Of a stretch of DNA of 64,000 bases, positions 1-11,256 are shown in pieces. The notes under the pieces were generated by a model. The model saw only the letters and a list, made by a program, of their open reading frames with translations, was not told the DNA's origin and searched no databases. Both the position numbers and the translations under genes were made by a program. The stretch lies in the NCBI RefSeq assembly GCF_000227115.2, contig NC_016480.1, positions 310,001 through 374,000 on the forward strand, read 5' to 3'. How positions within the stretch are numbered: position 1 is the first letter of the stretch; every line of letters starts with the position of its first letter. The stretch is from Naumovozyma dairenensis CBS 421 (Eukaryota; Ascomycota; Saccharomycetes; Saccharomycetales; Saccharomycetaceae).

Positions 1-1635
1 GAAGCTGATCAATTTAGTACGTTCGATTTCAATAGAAGACATAGTACGGTTATCACTAATAGGTTTCCATACCTAAATAATAATGATATGAACGGTAGAA
101 ATTCCATATCTGGTTCTGTTGATTTCTGGAACTTACCTAATTCAAGAATAAATAGAAGTATCCCAAATGTAAATGCGAGTTTAAGACCATTTACTTCACC
201 AACTACTTCTCCACCCTCAAATAATAATAACAATAATAATAATAATAATAATCTCAACAATAGGAGCTCGATTTCTGATGATCCTTATCAACACTCTAAA
301 GCTGTAGATGCTAAGCTTGCACAATCGCTAAACGAATTCAATATGAATTTTGGTTCCGTAAATACCACTACTAATAGTGAAACTACTCCCTCTGCGGCAA
401 ATATATCGGGAACTAATCACTATGATTTTACTCCACATCATCAACAACCTTCTTATTTAGAGCATTACAACCAAGTACTACAACATTCAAAACAACCGTT
501 CCCTTCTGGAAGAAGATACAGCGTAACTAAGCAACAAAGATCATCCTTACCGACGTCTGAAAGCGTACTAAACTCTGAACTTTTCACAAGACTATACGAT
601 AATAGTAACATGCCCTTAAATTTAAATATCCTTGATTGGAATAATAATAATAATAATAGTAATCACAACAATAACCCTTCTAATGACAATAATAATGAGA
701 TTAATGAAAAAAACAAAGGTAACGAAGATCTTCCAACTAATACATCAAATAGAGATCCTAAAATAGAAAATGTAAGTGCAGGCATTAATTTTTCTAACGC
801 AGATGGAAGCAAGGATCCACTTTCTCCAAATAAGAAGTTCATCAAACCATCAATGATATTTAACGAAAATTTACAAAATCTCAATCCCTCTTTACAATCT
901 AATTTGCTGAACAAAGAGAACAATTTGGAAATTAGTAGCAATTCTTTCCAAAATAAAGAGCCAATTAACAATAATGAAAAGAACAACAACATCAATAATA
1001 ATAATAATAGTAACGGTAATAATCCATTATTATCAACAGTTAATTATAATAGTTATTTTATTTCAAATCCTCCAATAGCAAATGTCCAACCATATTTTAC
1101 AGAATCTCCTGTATCCAGTACGATTTTAAGGCCAAAAACAACTTCAGCTGCCGGAAGAAGGGCATCTAGCATTGAAACTACTCTGATTGCTAATTCACAT
1201 CAACGTCTTTCAAGAGTAGTATCACCTACAGCTCAAGGAAATCAACAAGTACAAATACAATCACAACGACCATCTTCTCAGATGCCTCCACCCAACCAGT
1301 TGCCATTTACTGATGTAGGGTTTACCTCATTACAACACTTAACAGGCGCTTTTCTTCAAGAACATGGGCAACATCAAAATCAAAATGGGCAAGGACAAGG
1401 GCAAGACCGAGGAATAAAGACAACAACTGCATATAATTATGGAGATGAAAACAAACCATTCCAATGTGATCAATGTACTAAAAGTTTTAGGCGAAGTGAG
1501 CATTTAAAGAGACATGTACGATCCGTTCATTCTAAAGAAAGACCATTCGCTTGCAATCTTTGTGAAAAGAAATTTAGCAGAAGTGATAATTTATCACAGC
1601 ATTTAAAAACTCATAAGAAGCATGGTGATCTTTAG
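1..1635 (+). CDS. MSN2: Msn2/Msn4-type stress-response zinc-finger activator (5' end cut by window)
   Basis: Nuclear C2H2 activator of the general stress response; the family binds STRE (AGGGG) promoter elements. The frame is open from base 1, so the N-terminus lies outside the window. The visible protein is mostly low complexity with several Asn runs. It ends in two adjacent C2H2 fingers (about nt 1465-1615), reading CDQC...H-x4-H and CNLC...H-x3-H, with the RSEHLKRH and RSDNLSQH recognition helices typical of Msn2/Msn4, and stops ten residues after the last zinc-binding His. The next gene on the same strand is MIH1, as for S. cerevisiae MSN2. After whole-genome duplication the MSN2 and MSN4 tracks are mixed here, so the MSN2 versus MSN4 name is not settled; family assignment is very secure. 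Confidence 0.9.
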   Translation, partial: EADQFSTFDFNRRHSTVITNRFPYLNNNDMNGRNSISGSVDFWNLPNSRINRSIPNVNASLRPFTSPTTSPPSNNNNNNNNNNNLNNRSSISDDPYQHSKAVDAKLAQSLNEFNMNFGSVNTTTNSETTPSAANISGTNHYDFTPHHQQPSYLEHYNQVLQHSKQPFPSGRRYSVTKQQRSSLPTSESVLNSELFTRLYDNSNMPLNLNILDWNNNNNNSNHNNNPSNDNNNEINEKNKGNEDLPTNTSNRDPKIENVSAGINFSNADGSKDPLSPNKKFIKPSMIFNENLQNLNPSLQSNLLNKENNLEISSNSFQNKEPINNNEKNNNINNNNNSNGNNPLLSTVNYNSYFISNPPIANVQPYFTESPVSSTILRPKTTSAAGRRASSIETTLIANSHQRLSRVVSPTAQGNQQVQIQSQRPSSQMPPPNQLPFTDVGFTSLQHLTGAFLQEHGQHQNQNGQGQGQDRGIKTTTAYNYGDENKPFQCDQCTKSFRRSEHLKRHVRSVHSKERPFACNLCEKKFSRSDNLSQHLKTHKKHGDL

Positions 1636-2620
1636 GCGTAAGCGAAGATGCAGCATCTTCATTTATCAGATTTTTTTTCTCAGTCATTGAACTTAGGAAA
1701 TGATTTTAATAGTATTGATTATAGATATTGATAAAAAATATATAGCTTTATTTTTAGTACTTTTTGCAATCGAATCGAGTTATTTCACTATTGCAGCATT
1801 AGCTTTTTTTGACAAAAATCGTACAAAAGAGATGGAACCAAATGTAATTTTAATTTCGCAGGCTGATCTGCAACAAAGCAAAACACAGAGTAACTACCAA
1901 GACAAATATCCCTCTTTTATGTAGGATCCTACGCAAAGTTACATATGTGATCAGGAAGGTTAGGAATGATAAGGTAAAAAGATCCAAACCTGTGTCTCAT
2001 TCCCCCTCTTGATAATACCTAAGTTGACATCTTTATTAAGAAATTTCCCGCACGACAGCTCTGCGCAGTTTGTGACGAATCTCCATGTTTCATATTGAAA
2101 CCACAAACACTTCAAGTTTTCCCCTCTGGTAATCGAAGTTGCTTCCACAATTCTCCGCATGGAATCCTACGTACATCACCCAGTTTAGAATTATGTAACA
2201 ACCTTATAACGCATGATAAGATGATCTTGCAATTACTTTACAGAGTGTTCCGCTTCAAGCTTAATTGATCTTGCCATGATTGAATCCCTATATATTATCT
2301 ATAGGATTATATAACTCTGTTACTATCGAGGCCCCCATTCAAAACTCACAGAGCGCGTTTAGACAAAAAGAATACGCGAAAAGTTAGATCTAAGTTTAAG
2401 TTCAAGCTATTTTATATTCAGGATCAGGATCCAACAGGAAGTATAATTGTAGCTCTAGGTCTTGATTGTTTATGCACTATAGCAAAGTTCCTTTACCATT
2501 AGTCTGATAAAACAACGGGAACTTCTAGCCCAATACATTAATATTTACCTGCATTATCTCAAAGAACTTTTTCCGGCAGTCATCTAGTTTTTTTCCCCAT
2601 TTAAAACAACTACGTTAGCT
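1636..2620. other. Intergenic region, MSN2/4 terminator to MIH1 promoter
   Basis: About 985 bases between two genes on the same strand. A T-rich stretch follows the stop at 1635. Short open frames here (for example 1700-1924) are AT-biased and resemble nothing recognisable. No tRNA, LTR or conserved motif was recognised. Confidence 0.5.
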
Positions 2621-4684
2621 ATGAATTCGAATTCACTACAAAACTCACCTGGAAACCTAATGGAACATGATGCCAGTCGATTCAATAAATTGTCTTTGGG
2701 AAGTCCATTCTCTCAAAAGAAAAAACATAATATCTTCAAGAACATACATGTATTTTTCAAGGCGAAAAACAATAACAATAATAACAGAAAAGATAATTCG
2801 ACAGGAATATTTAATGAAGAATATCATCGACAAAATCAGCCACATAGTAGTGCTAGAAGAAGTACTGAAGATGAAACATTATATAATGACGAGATTGTAT
2901 CATCCTCACGTAATTCCTCATCTTTAAAGTTGAAATTGCAAACTGCATATGATGAAAATGAAAAAGAAAATATAAATAATGGCATAGTTTCTAATAAGCT
3001 AACTTCAATTATATCCTCTGAAAATGCCTTGGATGATAATAATATCTTACGATCACCAATAAGTAAATCCATAACGACAAATGAAATTAATATTCTTTAC
3101 TCTCCAACTTTGCAAAACAAACATATAAGGACAAAATCTATCTCGTCCAAGGTAGGTACGCCTCTGTCTTTATCATCATCATCAAACTCGAGAAGGAACA
3201 GTTTTTCGAATATTAATAATACTATTAATAACATAAGAATCCATCGATCCGATAGTATCAAAAAAGAAAGAAAATCATCATCTAAGATAAATCTAAGAAG
3301 GATAAATTCCATGTACTCTTCTCAAAAGGATATCAAACAACCTATTCAATTGCACCCTCATTATAATGACCATAACAATATGAATGAGAAATATACGTAT
3401 TTGGAGGATAATAAATATACATCTTATAATCCAACCACTGACACTCAAAGTTTAAAGTTCTCAAACAAAATGGTCACACCAAGAAACAGTTTTGATTCCG
3501 TGTTAAGTGGATCCCATATACCACATTATGAAGATGATAATAATTCTCATGATTTTTTCAAAAGAATTTCACCAGAAACATTAAATGAAATAATTAATAA
3601 GAAAACTTATAAACCTTATTATGATTCATACACAATCATTGATTGTAGATTCGACTATGAATACAAAGGTGGCCATATCAAAAACGCAATAAATTTATCA
3701 ACTAGGGATGATTTGGAAACGGAATTGCTGAAAAAATACTACCACTCGATTGCATCTTTACCGACTTTATTAATATTCCATTGTGAATTCAGTGCTCACA
3801 GAGGACCTAAATTAGCCTCTCATTTAAGAAATTGTGATAGAATGTTGAATTATGAAACGTATCCGAAGCTATATTATCCAGATATTTTGATTTTAGACGG
3901 AGGTTATGAACAATTCTTTGAAAAATTCCCAGAATCATGTTATCCGCAAAATTACATTGCAATGGATTCACAAGAAAATTTATTGGCTTCTGAGAAAAGT
4001 ATGGATTTATTCAGATCAGATTCGAAAAAATTTAGTACAAGAAATAATTCATTAAGGAAACTAACTTCCGTATCGATATCTACAACAAATTCATTGAAGA
4101 GTAAATTAATTAATAACAATACTACATCAGCATCATGTTTACTTTTTAACAATACAAAAGGAAACGATGGTAGTAACATCACATCACCTTCTACATCGTC
4201 ATTTCCCCTAGTACAACCTCCAAAACTATCATTAGCACAATATCCCGATAGCGAAAATGACGCTATAGGAGATAGAAGTTCACCTACCACAAGTGCAAGT
4301 AGATTATCAATGCATAGTACTACAAGTAGTTTCGGTTCAAGTAGGAGTCGCTTATTGTTAATGGAAGAATGCAATGGAATACTGGATGATACCCATTCTT
4401 ATTTTAGTTTCCAAGATGGGTGCTCTGAAAATAATAAAAACAATGATAGAACACTTGAGGATGATGATGATGATGATGATGACGACGCGAATTTATTACA
4501 AGGAGCTGAACTCACAATGACAAATTCTAATAGTAATCTTATGAGTAATAATATCTTTAACGTTAATCAATTTTTGTCATCAAAACCGGTAAAGAGATCA
4601 TTGTTTCCAAATATTCCAATGGAGGAAGAAGAAGTAGAAGGAAAAACTGAAAGACGAAACGACAACAAACTTAACTTTATTTAG
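2621..4684 (+). CDS. MIH1: Mih1, Cdc25-type protein phosphatase
   Basis: Cdc25-family tyrosine phosphatase that removes the inhibitory phosphate from the cyclin-dependent kinase Cdc28 at mitotic entry. The catalytic rhodanese-like domain spans roughly residues 315-450, with an IDCRF motif, a GGHIKNAINL loop and the active-site HC(X5)R signature HCEFSAHRG, where the nucleophile is Cys388 and the arginine is Arg394. The protein is 687 aa, longer than the roughly 550 aa S. cerevisiae protein. The extra length is Ser/Asn-rich low-complexity sequence on both sides, plus an Asp run near the C-terminus. The ATG at 2621 is used. It is convergent with IMP2, with 244 bases between the stops, matching chromosome XIII order. 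Confidence 0.93.
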   Translation: MNSNSLQNSPGNLMEHDASRFNKLSLGSPFSQKKKHNIFKNIHVFFKAKNNNNNNRKDNSTGIFNEEYHRQNQPHSSARRSTEDETLYNDEIVSSSRNSSSLKLKLQTAYDENEKENINNGIVSNKLTSIISSENALDDNNILRSPISKSITTNEINILYSPTLQNKHIRTKSISSKVGTPLSLSSSSNSRRNSFSNINNTINNIRIHRSDSIKKERKSSSKINLRRINSMYSSQKDIKQPIQLHPHYNDHNNMNEKYTYLEDNKYTSYNPTTDTQSLKFSNKMVTPRNSFDSVLSGSHIPHYEDDNNSHDFFKRISPETLNEIINKKTYKPYYDSYTIIDCRFDYEYKGGHIKNAINLSTRDDLETELLKKYYHSIASLPTLLIFHCEFSAHRGPKLASHLRNCDRMLNYETYPKLYYPDILILDGGYEQFFEKFPESCYPQNYIAMDSQENLLASEKSMDLFRSDSKKFSTRNNSLRKLTSVSISTTNSLKSKLINNNTTSASCLLFNNTKGNDGSNITSPSTSSFPLVQPPKLSLAQYPDSENDAIGDRSSPTTSASRLSMHSTTSSFGSSRSRLLLMEECNGILDDTHSYFSFQDGCSENNKNNDRTLEDDDDDDDDDANLLQGAELTMTNSNSNLMSNNIFNVNQFLSSKPVKRSLFPNIPMEEEEVEGKTERRNDNKLNFI

Positions 4685-4928
4685 CTAACCTTATCATACC
4701 CTATTGTTTCTTTCTTCCTTAGTTCATTTAAAGCTAGCTAGTTTGATTCCGCTTGCATTACATTACATTACATTGCATTTTTATAATATCAATTTTGCAT
4801 AAACACCTAACGTTACGTATTTTCGATTTAACGAAATAACTCATCAAAAGAAAACGAAAAAAAGTAAGAATATTCATTAACAATCTACTTTTTATATAAA
4901 TAGACTTGATAAATTTACAGCATCTTAT

Positions 4929-5447
4929 TCAATGATTATCATCTTTAATAATGATCCCTTCTCTACCTATATTATCTTGTAAATTCACGCCCCATCTATA
5001 TGGCGGCCAAATGACTCTTGTTACTTTACCCAATATGAGACCATTAGAAATGGGACCAAAAGTGTTACTATCTATAGAATGAGTGACATTATCACCCTCT
5101 ACCCATGAATGATTTCTCGGTATGATAGCAGAATCCTTAGGATATGGGAAAATTGTTTGCACCTTATCATACGACTTTGCTTTAATTCTTTTGCAAAGTA
5201 TTTTCTTAGGATCCATTGGTGATTTTAAAAGTATTATATCATCTACATCAATGGATTCTTTATTTAATTTCCAAAGAAAAACCCAATCTTTACTGGAGTC
5301 TGTCGGATTCAATGTTGGTCTCATGGAATTCCCATGGATCTGTGAAATATAACATATTTTATCATTTATTGCCATCAATACAGGAACCCATGTTATTGTA
5401 ATTAATGCGGTCTTTAAAAACCTTTTAGTGTGGTTACTGTGGAACAT
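4929..5447 (-). CDS. IMP2: Imp2, catalytic subunit of mitochondrial inner membrane peptidase
   Basis: Signal-peptidase-I-like serine protease of the inner membrane peptidase complex, acting on the intermembrane-space side with Imp1 to remove sorting signals from imported proteins such as cytochrome c1. The 172 aa protein has an N-terminal hydrophobic segment (about residues 11-27), the catalytic Ser motif HGNSMRPTLNP with Ser41, and the Lys motif CKR with Lys86 as the likely general base. Length matches the family (177 aa in S. cerevisiae). It sits between MIH1 and RCH1 as on chromosome XIII. Confidence 0.95.
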   Translation of the reverse strand: MFHSNHTKRFLKTALITITWVPVLMAINDKICYISQIHGNSMRPTLNPTDSSKDWVFLWKLNKESIDVDDIILLKSPMDPKKILCKRIKAKSYDKVQTIFPYPKDSAIIPRNHSWVEGDNVTHSIDSNTFGPISNGLILGKVTRVIWPPYRWGVNLQDNIGREGIIIKDDNH

Positions 5448-6720
5448 ATATATATGTATATGCTGGTAATGTGAGAAAATATCGCTTTGGACTATTAGTT
5501 TTGTAGGCTAAAAGCATTTTCTTTAGATGCTTTTTAGACTGGAAAGTTTCGAGATTTTCATACATGTAGTTATTTGATTTGCTCTGTAAATTTCATTGGC
5601 GGCAATTTCATTATTTAGAGAACATATAAGCTTTCCAAAATCTACAATAACTAAAGAAATTATGAGGTAATTGGTGACCAGATGATTATAAAAAGTATTG
5701 GATTATCAACTTATCAAGGTAACACTTTCATTTTCTATATCTATCTGATGGTACAAATGAAGCGGTGAAAAGAATATAAGCCGTCAACTATATGTAAAAT
5801 ATATATCTCGATTAATCATCCATCCTTTTAGACCATCGTAATCCGTAGATAAATGTAGACTATACCCCAAACATCAAATATACACTATGTATAATGATGG
5901 TGTAGGCGAACTCTCTGTTTCCTGTGATGAAAACAATAGAAGGTCGTCTGAAAGTGCAACAATCCATCCACTCGTTTGATGAAATATTCGCCTTTCTAAT
6001 TTATGATATTATTCATCTTTTCTATATGTGGGCCAGAATTCTTCATTCTAGTTAAAGTCTTCTATTTCAACTGGATATTAAACGACTTGACTATCTGACA
6101 GCTAGAATAGAAAAAAAAAAAAATAGGTACTGCAGGTGACGGTTTCTTGACACGAGCTTATCAAAATTTCACAAAAAATGTAAACCTACGTAAACACAAC
6201 TTTTTTACATTTTTGCCAAGATGAGACCTACACTCAGAATAGAGGTATTTGTTTCTTCCCATATTAAAGCAAATGAATGCGAACCTAAATTAGTTTTTAA
6301 ATAAATCTGTGGTATACTATTGTGACGTTTATTAGTTTAGCTTGGTTTAGTTTATGTCTTCTCGTCCAATACGGAAAGAGCAATAAAGGGAAACTGTCAG
6401 CGAGCAGTTTTCCGAATAAAAAAAAAGGTGTGTGGCGCTGAAAATACTTCCGAAGGTTCGGATCGATCGATCCGAAAACCAGAACTGTGTTCTTCTATTG
6501 ACTGTTAGCGATCGATAAAAGGACAATTAGCCAGTCAGTCAGTCAGTCAGTCAGTCAGTCAGTCAGTCAGTCAAGAGTACAATTCTACAACAGATCCGAG
6601 CAAATAGGATATATAAACTGGATTAACTTGCAGCACTTATTTAGAGACCATGGTCTTGGTTATATGTATTATTATCAAGGCAAATGGCATATTCGATAAA
6701 GTTTGAAGTTAGCATAGAAT
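5448..6720. other. Divergent intergenic region between IMP2 and RCH1
   Basis: About 1.27 kb serving as the promoter region for both neighbours. It contains an A-run near 6112-6122 and the CAGT microsatellite listed separately. In S. cerevisiae ARP9 lies on the other side of RCH1 (YMR033W); no ARP9 remnant was recognised here or between RCH1 and HOF1. Confidence 0.5.
6532..6573. repeat. CAGT tetranucleotide microsatellite
   Basis: A perfect run of 10.5 CAGT units (42 bases), starting 189 bases and ending 147 bases upstream of the RCH1 ATG, in a position where promoter or 5' UTR sequence is expected. Confidence 0.97.
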
Positions 6721-8184
6721 ATGAAACCGAAAATGTTATCCATTTTGGAAAACAATAAAAACTTTAAAATTTTTTGGAACCATAAAATAACAAACTATTT
6801 AAAGGCCCAATGGTTCTTTTATTGTCTAGCAATATTCATAGTCATAGCGAGATTTGCTCCGAATTTTGCAAAAGACGGTGGTTTAATCAAGGGACAATAT
6901 TCCATCGGTTACGGTTGTGTCGCATGGATTTTCCTACAAAGTGGTCTAAGTATGAAAACTAAAAAATTAATGGCAAACATGTCGAATTGGAGAGCTCATT
7001 TGATAATATTAATGTTAAGTTTCCTCATTACATCATCGATAGCGTATGGTCTTTGTTGTGCTATTAAAGCTGCAAATGATAAAAAAATCGATGATTGGGT
7101 ACTTATTGGCATAATATTAACGACAACATGCCCGACTACTGTTGCGTCCAATGTTATAATGACTACAAATGCAGGTGGTAATGACCTTTTATGTGTTTGT
7201 GAAGTCTTTATTGGTAATCTATTGGGTGCATTTATCACACCTGCTTTAGTTCAATTATATACTGGTAGGGCACCATTTCAATATGGTAATCCAGCAACAG
7301 GAGATGGGATTGGTGCATTATATGGACGTGTTATGAAACAAGTTGGACTTTCTGTATTTCTACCATTATTTGTTGGCCAAGTAATTCAAAACGTTTTCTC
7401 AAAGATTACTGAGAAATATTTAGCATTCTTAAAGAAATATCATTTGAAAATTGGTTCGTATATGTTACTATTAATTATGTTTAGTACATTCTCCACAGCA
7501 TTCGATCAAAAGGCCTTCAGCAGTGTTTCTCACGTTTGTATCGTGTTTATTTGTTTCTTCAACCTTGGGTTATATTTGTTCTTCACAGGTATAACGTATT
7601 TATGTGCAAGACCATGGTTTATTTTGAAATTGTTCCCAACTGAACCAATACCTGGTGAATCTTCCAAATTATATTATTATTCTTATAAGATCTTTAGACC
7701 ATTTTATTATAATAAGAGAGATGCCATTTGTATCATGTTTTGTGGACCTGCGAAGACAGCAGCATTGGGTGTTTCATTAATTACTTCCCAATATGGTGAT
7801 AAAAAGGAACATTTGGGGAAATTATTAGTACCGTTAGTATTGTATCAAGGTGAGCAAGTCCTTACTGCAAGTATATTTGTTGGTATTTTCAAGAAATGGG
7901 TCAGAGATGAATTAGAAGAAGAAGAAGAAGAAGATGTTGGTGATGGAACTAACAATGATACAAAATTGACAGAACCAGATTTAGAAAAGGGGATAATAAC
8001 GTCAGAGGATTGCGAAAGACAATTACAGTTACGACAACAAGAACAACAAGAACAAGAAAATAAACATGAATTAAGACTTTCACGTATTGACTCTCATGTA
8101 TCGTCATCATTGACTTCTTCTTCTACTACAGGGAAACGTTCTGATACTAATCCTACAGACCAAAGTTCGGAATATCAAAAGTAA
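6721..8184 (+). CDS. RCH1: Rch1, SLC10A7-like plasma-membrane regulator of calcium uptake
   Basis: Member of the bile-acid:sodium symporter fold (SBF-like, SLC10A7) family. Fungal Rch1 proteins sit in the plasma membrane and negatively regulate cytosolic calcium uptake. The 487 aa protein has a polytopic hydrophobic core to about residue 395, with conserved stretches such as TTTCPTTVASNVIMT and the late motif CGPAKTAALGVSLI. A hydrophilic tail follows, with an acidic Glu run and a Gln/Glu-rich segment, longer than in S. cerevisiae (434 aa). The start at 6721 is the first in-frame ATG. Convergent with HOF1. Confidence 0.92.
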   Translation: MKPKMLSILENNKNFKIFWNHKITNYLKAQWFFYCLAIFIVIARFAPNFAKDGGLIKGQYSIGYGCVAWIFLQSGLSMKTKKLMANMSNWRAHLIILMLSFLITSSIAYGLCCAIKAANDKKIDDWVLIGIILTTTCPTTVASNVIMTTNAGGNDLLCVCEVFIGNLLGAFITPALVQLYTGRAPFQYGNPATGDGIGALYGRVMKQVGLSVFLPLFVGQVIQNVFSKITEKYLAFLKKYHLKIGSYMLLLIMFSTFSTAFDQKAFSSVSHVCIVFICFFNLGLYLFFTGITYLCARPWFILKLFPTEPIPGESSKLYYYSYKIFRPFYYNKRDAICIMFCGPAKTAALGVSLITSQYGDKKEHLGKLLVPLVLYQGEQVLTASIFVGIFKKWVRDELEEEEEEDVGDGTNNDTKLTEPDLEKGIITSEDCERQLQLRQQEQQEQENKHELRLSRIDSHVSSSLTSSSTTGKRSDTNPTDQSSEYQK

Positions 8185-8304
8185 AAACATCAATACCTTT
8201 ATAGAAAATATTCTTCCTACCATACATGCATATATCGTCATAAGTAATCGAATATAAAAATTAATTGCATCATCATATTACAATAATCAAATAATAGTCC
8301 CTAC

Positions 8305-8326
8305 TATATATATATATATATATATA
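8305..8326. repeat. TA dinucleotide run
   Basis: Eleven TA units in the 172-base gap between the convergent RCH1 and HOF1 stop codons. TA-rich elements are common in yeast 3' end formation signals (efficiency elements), so it may serve the 3' ends of both genes; that role is inference. Confidence 0.85.
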
Positions 8327-8356
8327 GATGTATAGTGAATGTTCCTTTACATATTT

Positions 8357-10486
8357 TCACGATAACAAACGAATAAAATTGAAGGGTATTAATCCAGAAC
8401 GACGATCTTCAGGTATTCTATCATTATCATAAACTTCACCTCTAAACCAATTTTCATTAATAACTTCATTAATTAAGATATAATCATTTGTATCGAAATT
8501 TATAACTTCCGTACTTGTTTGATCTGTCATCAATGGATATAACGCTTTTGCATATTTGATAACATGCTCACCATTCCTCGTTGTCAATGGTAACGTTATT
8601 ATTATACCATTATCATTAATCTGGCCTTTTCCCAATGTATCAGTCTGGGGGTCTTTTCTCTGTATTGATTCAGAATGACCTGATATTAATGATTGTCTAT
8701 ATGGGTCAGGAACTTTTTCAATGTTTTGAGATTGTCTTATGTTTGGATTTATTCTGATTGAATTTGTACTACTGACATTTCTGAGTTCTTGTTCATTTGT
8801 CTTTACTTCTTCTTGTTGTTGTTGTTGTTCAAGGAAGGTACTCCTTCTATCGATAGGAGGGGATGAAGATGAAGAAGTAGGCGAAGTTGAATTCGATAGA
8901 GATTGTAGATAACTGATTGATTTTCTTTTCCTATTCATCGAATTCCATGATTTAGCAAATCGTTGAGAATCATCAATAGTTGATGCCATTGTACTTACAG
9001 ATGTGGTCATTGAATCAATACTTTGTTTGTTTTTCACATGTGTTGTAAAATCTGTTGGATTTGATCCAGATGAAGTGGAAGCTGAAGGTGATACAGAATT
9101 TGATTCAATCTCAGTTGATGTGAGAGAGTTTGTATGTCTACTTGCTTTATTATATGGTAATATTGACATTTTGTTATTTTTAATTATTTCTTCCTCCTTC
9201 TCCTTCTCCTTCTCCTTCTCTTTCTCACTTTCTTCTTCGAGATCAATTACAATTTCTTTATATGCTCTAGGTGTATCTTTCGAAAGTTGGTCCTGTCTTA
9301 GTTTTATCGTTTCAGTAATTTGCGTTGCTGGTCTATTATTATTATCATCATTATCTGTTATTGATTTTTGACCATTTATTGTTGTTTTTTCCACAGGAAT
9401 TGGTAATGGTTTTTCTTGCAATGATTGATACATTAGATTATTCAGATTTTGTGTAATTTTAGGTTTACTATTAACACTTTCTTGAATTTGAGAAGAAAGT
9501 GTTCTGATATTATCAATATAGGATTCTCTTTTAGAGTTGCTGATGTTAGATATGTTTAGCGAATTCCTTTTAGGTTGGGTTGAGTTCCTCAGTTGAGTAG
9601 TATCTTTAACAGTATGATTAGTATGGGAACTTGTTTCTCTATTTTTTGAACGTTTTTCCTTTTTCAATCTACCTGTCCCATATTCACTTGAAAATTTTGA
9701 AATATCATCATTGGAAGCGAAATTCATTAATTTATTATTTAATATTTCCATTTTAGTTTGTTCTAATAAACTTGTTTCCGTTGCCGTTTGTAAATATTGT
9801 TGTAATTTAGATTGTAAAAATGAAATTCTAGCAGTTTCCATTCTTTGGAATTCAATAGTTAATCCAGCCCATTCATGAAGCCAATATTTTTTAGAAGCTT
9901 TATATTCTTGTTTCAAAAGGGATAATTGATTTTTAATTTCTTGAGTATTTGATTCCCATTTAATTAAATCCCTTTTATTTTGTTCCACTCTTTTCGATCC
10001 AATAATATTATTTTGATTCAATTGTAAATCCCTTACTCTAATCTCTGCTTTTTCTAATCTTTGTGTAAGATCTTCACAACCTTTCATTTTATTAAATTTA
10101 TCCAACCTCAAACCTTCAATTTTCCCACTTAATGTAGTATACCTTGCTTGCAATTCACTAGTGAAATCTTTCAAATCGTTAAAAATTTGTCTATAAATCA
10201 ACTCACTTTGTTTAGAATGAGATTGTGCCTTGGAGACTTCAGTCTCATATAATAAATTAAATGATTCAGCTAATTGACCAAATTCTACATTAATTTTCAA
10301 ATCTTTATTCAATTTTTCATTGATTGCACCAACTCTTCTTGCATAATCTTTTTCAATTTCACATTTCTGTTTAAAGAAAGTAATCATGGTATCACACGAT
10401 TTTATACCTGCAGATATATGTGATAGTAATACATTGACACCTTTGTCATCTTTATCCCAAAAGCAAGTTTCGAAATCGTACGTCAT
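8357..10486 (-). CDS. HOF1: Hof1, F-BAR/SH3 cytokinesis protein
   Basis: Bud-neck protein that couples septin and actomyosin-ring events to primary septum formation. The 709 aa protein has an N-terminal F-BAR domain (about residues 1-265, starting with the typical FETCFWDKDDKG motif and helical, charged sequence). A long Ser/Thr/Asn-rich linker follows, with a KE repeat around residue 430, and a C-terminal SH3 domain from about 640 (ALYPL ... NWFRGEV ... GLIPFNFIRLL). Length and architecture match S. cerevisiae Hof1 (669 aa). It lies divergent to EIS1, as YMR032W does to YMR031C. Confidence 0.95.
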   Translation of the reverse strand: MTYDFETCFWDKDDKGVNVLLSHISAGIKSCDTMITFFKQKCEIEKDYARRVGAINEKLNKDLKINVEFGQLAESFNLLYETEVSKAQSHSKQSELIYRQIFNDLKDFTSELQARYTTLSGKIEGLRLDKFNKMKGCEDLTQRLEKAEIRVRDLQLNQNNIIGSKRVEQNKRDLIKWESNTQEIKNQLSLLKQEYKASKKYWLHEWAGLTIEFQRMETARISFLQSKLQQYLQTATETSLLEQTKMEILNNKLMNFASNDDISKFSSEYGTGRLKKEKRSKNRETSSHTNHTVKDTTQLRNSTQPKRNSLNISNISNSKRESYIDNIRTLSSQIQESVNSKPKITQNLNNLMYQSLQEKPLPIPVEKTTINGQKSITDNDDNNNRPATQITETIKLRQDQLSKDTPRAYKEIVIDLEEESEKEKEKEKEKEEEIIKNNKMSILPYNKASRHTNSLTSTEIESNSVSPSASTSSGSNPTDFTTHVKNKQSIDSMTTSVSTMASTIDDSQRFAKSWNSMNRKRKSISYLQSLSNSTSPTSSSSSPPIDRRSTFLEQQQQQEEVKTNEQELRNVSSTNSIRINPNIRQSQNIEKVPDPYRQSLISGHSESIQRKDPQTDTLGKGQINDNGIIITLPLTTRNGEHVIKYAKALYPLMTDQTSTEVINFDTNDYILINEVINENWFRGEVYDNDRIPEDRRSGLIPFNFIRLLS

Positions 10487-11256
10487 ATTTCGCCTCGAGG
10501 TTTTTTCTGTATATCTTCGTTAATAAAACAAATATTATTCTTTTTGCAAAGTTCCTTTCCAATTTGTCCTTTGTACTAAATCCCTTTTTATTATATCCGG
10601 TTAGAATACCAATCCTTGAGAAATCAGGTATCCATAGAGTCTTGTCATATGTATATCCTCGAGTTCAAAAGAGAAGAGGGTCTAAAACTTTTGATTGTTT
10701 ACCTTTTACCAAAATAGGAATACTGATGGGATAATATTAAATCACTGCTCACGGGTATCCTAAATTGGAAATCAGATTAATTTTTCGCAAAATCAACACA
10801 GAGGCGCTAGCATTTTGAATTCTCACTTTATAACTCTCCTTTCTATTAAAACATAAAGAACCAAAAGAACCCACACACCAACAGGGAACTAGCTCATTAT
10901 CATTTTTCCTTCTTTCCTTCTTTCGTTCTCGATCCGAGGAAAACCGAGGTAAACCGAGGAAATATGGTCAAGGGGCGAAAGAAGGGGAGGCAATCTCTAA
11001 TTATGCAGGGATGAAGATGATATATACATCTCGAAGAAGAGGGTAGTAATGTATGTGCATATGTACTGAACACATTACGAAATATAGCAGCACACTTGTA
11101 CATATATAGACTCGAAGAGTAATAAAGTAGGGACATATTTGAAAAGATTACCGTTTGTCCTCGAACAGAAATTACTACAAAGTGATTAGAAAACAAAAAA
11201 AAAAAAAGAAACTAAGTAACACTTCTCAAAGAAAACTAATTCAAACACCATCATAA
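10487..11256. other. Divergent promoter region, HOF1 / EIS1
   Basis: About 770 bases between divergent starts. It contains two TTCCTT/TTCGTT-type pyrimidine stretches near 10905-10930, a CCGAGG(A/T)AAA motif repeated three times around 10935-10960, and an A13-type run at about 11193-11206 just upstream of EIS1. No RNA gene seen. Confidence 0.5.

Noticed and set aside
2176..2182. CACCCAG word as another telomere-repeat trace
   Set aside because: A single 7-base match without surrounding GT-rich sequence; expected by chance.
9003..9371. 122-codon plus-strand frame antisense to HOF1
   Set aside because: Ser/Phe repeat composition mirrors the Lys/Glu codons of HOF1 on the other strand; a shadow frame.
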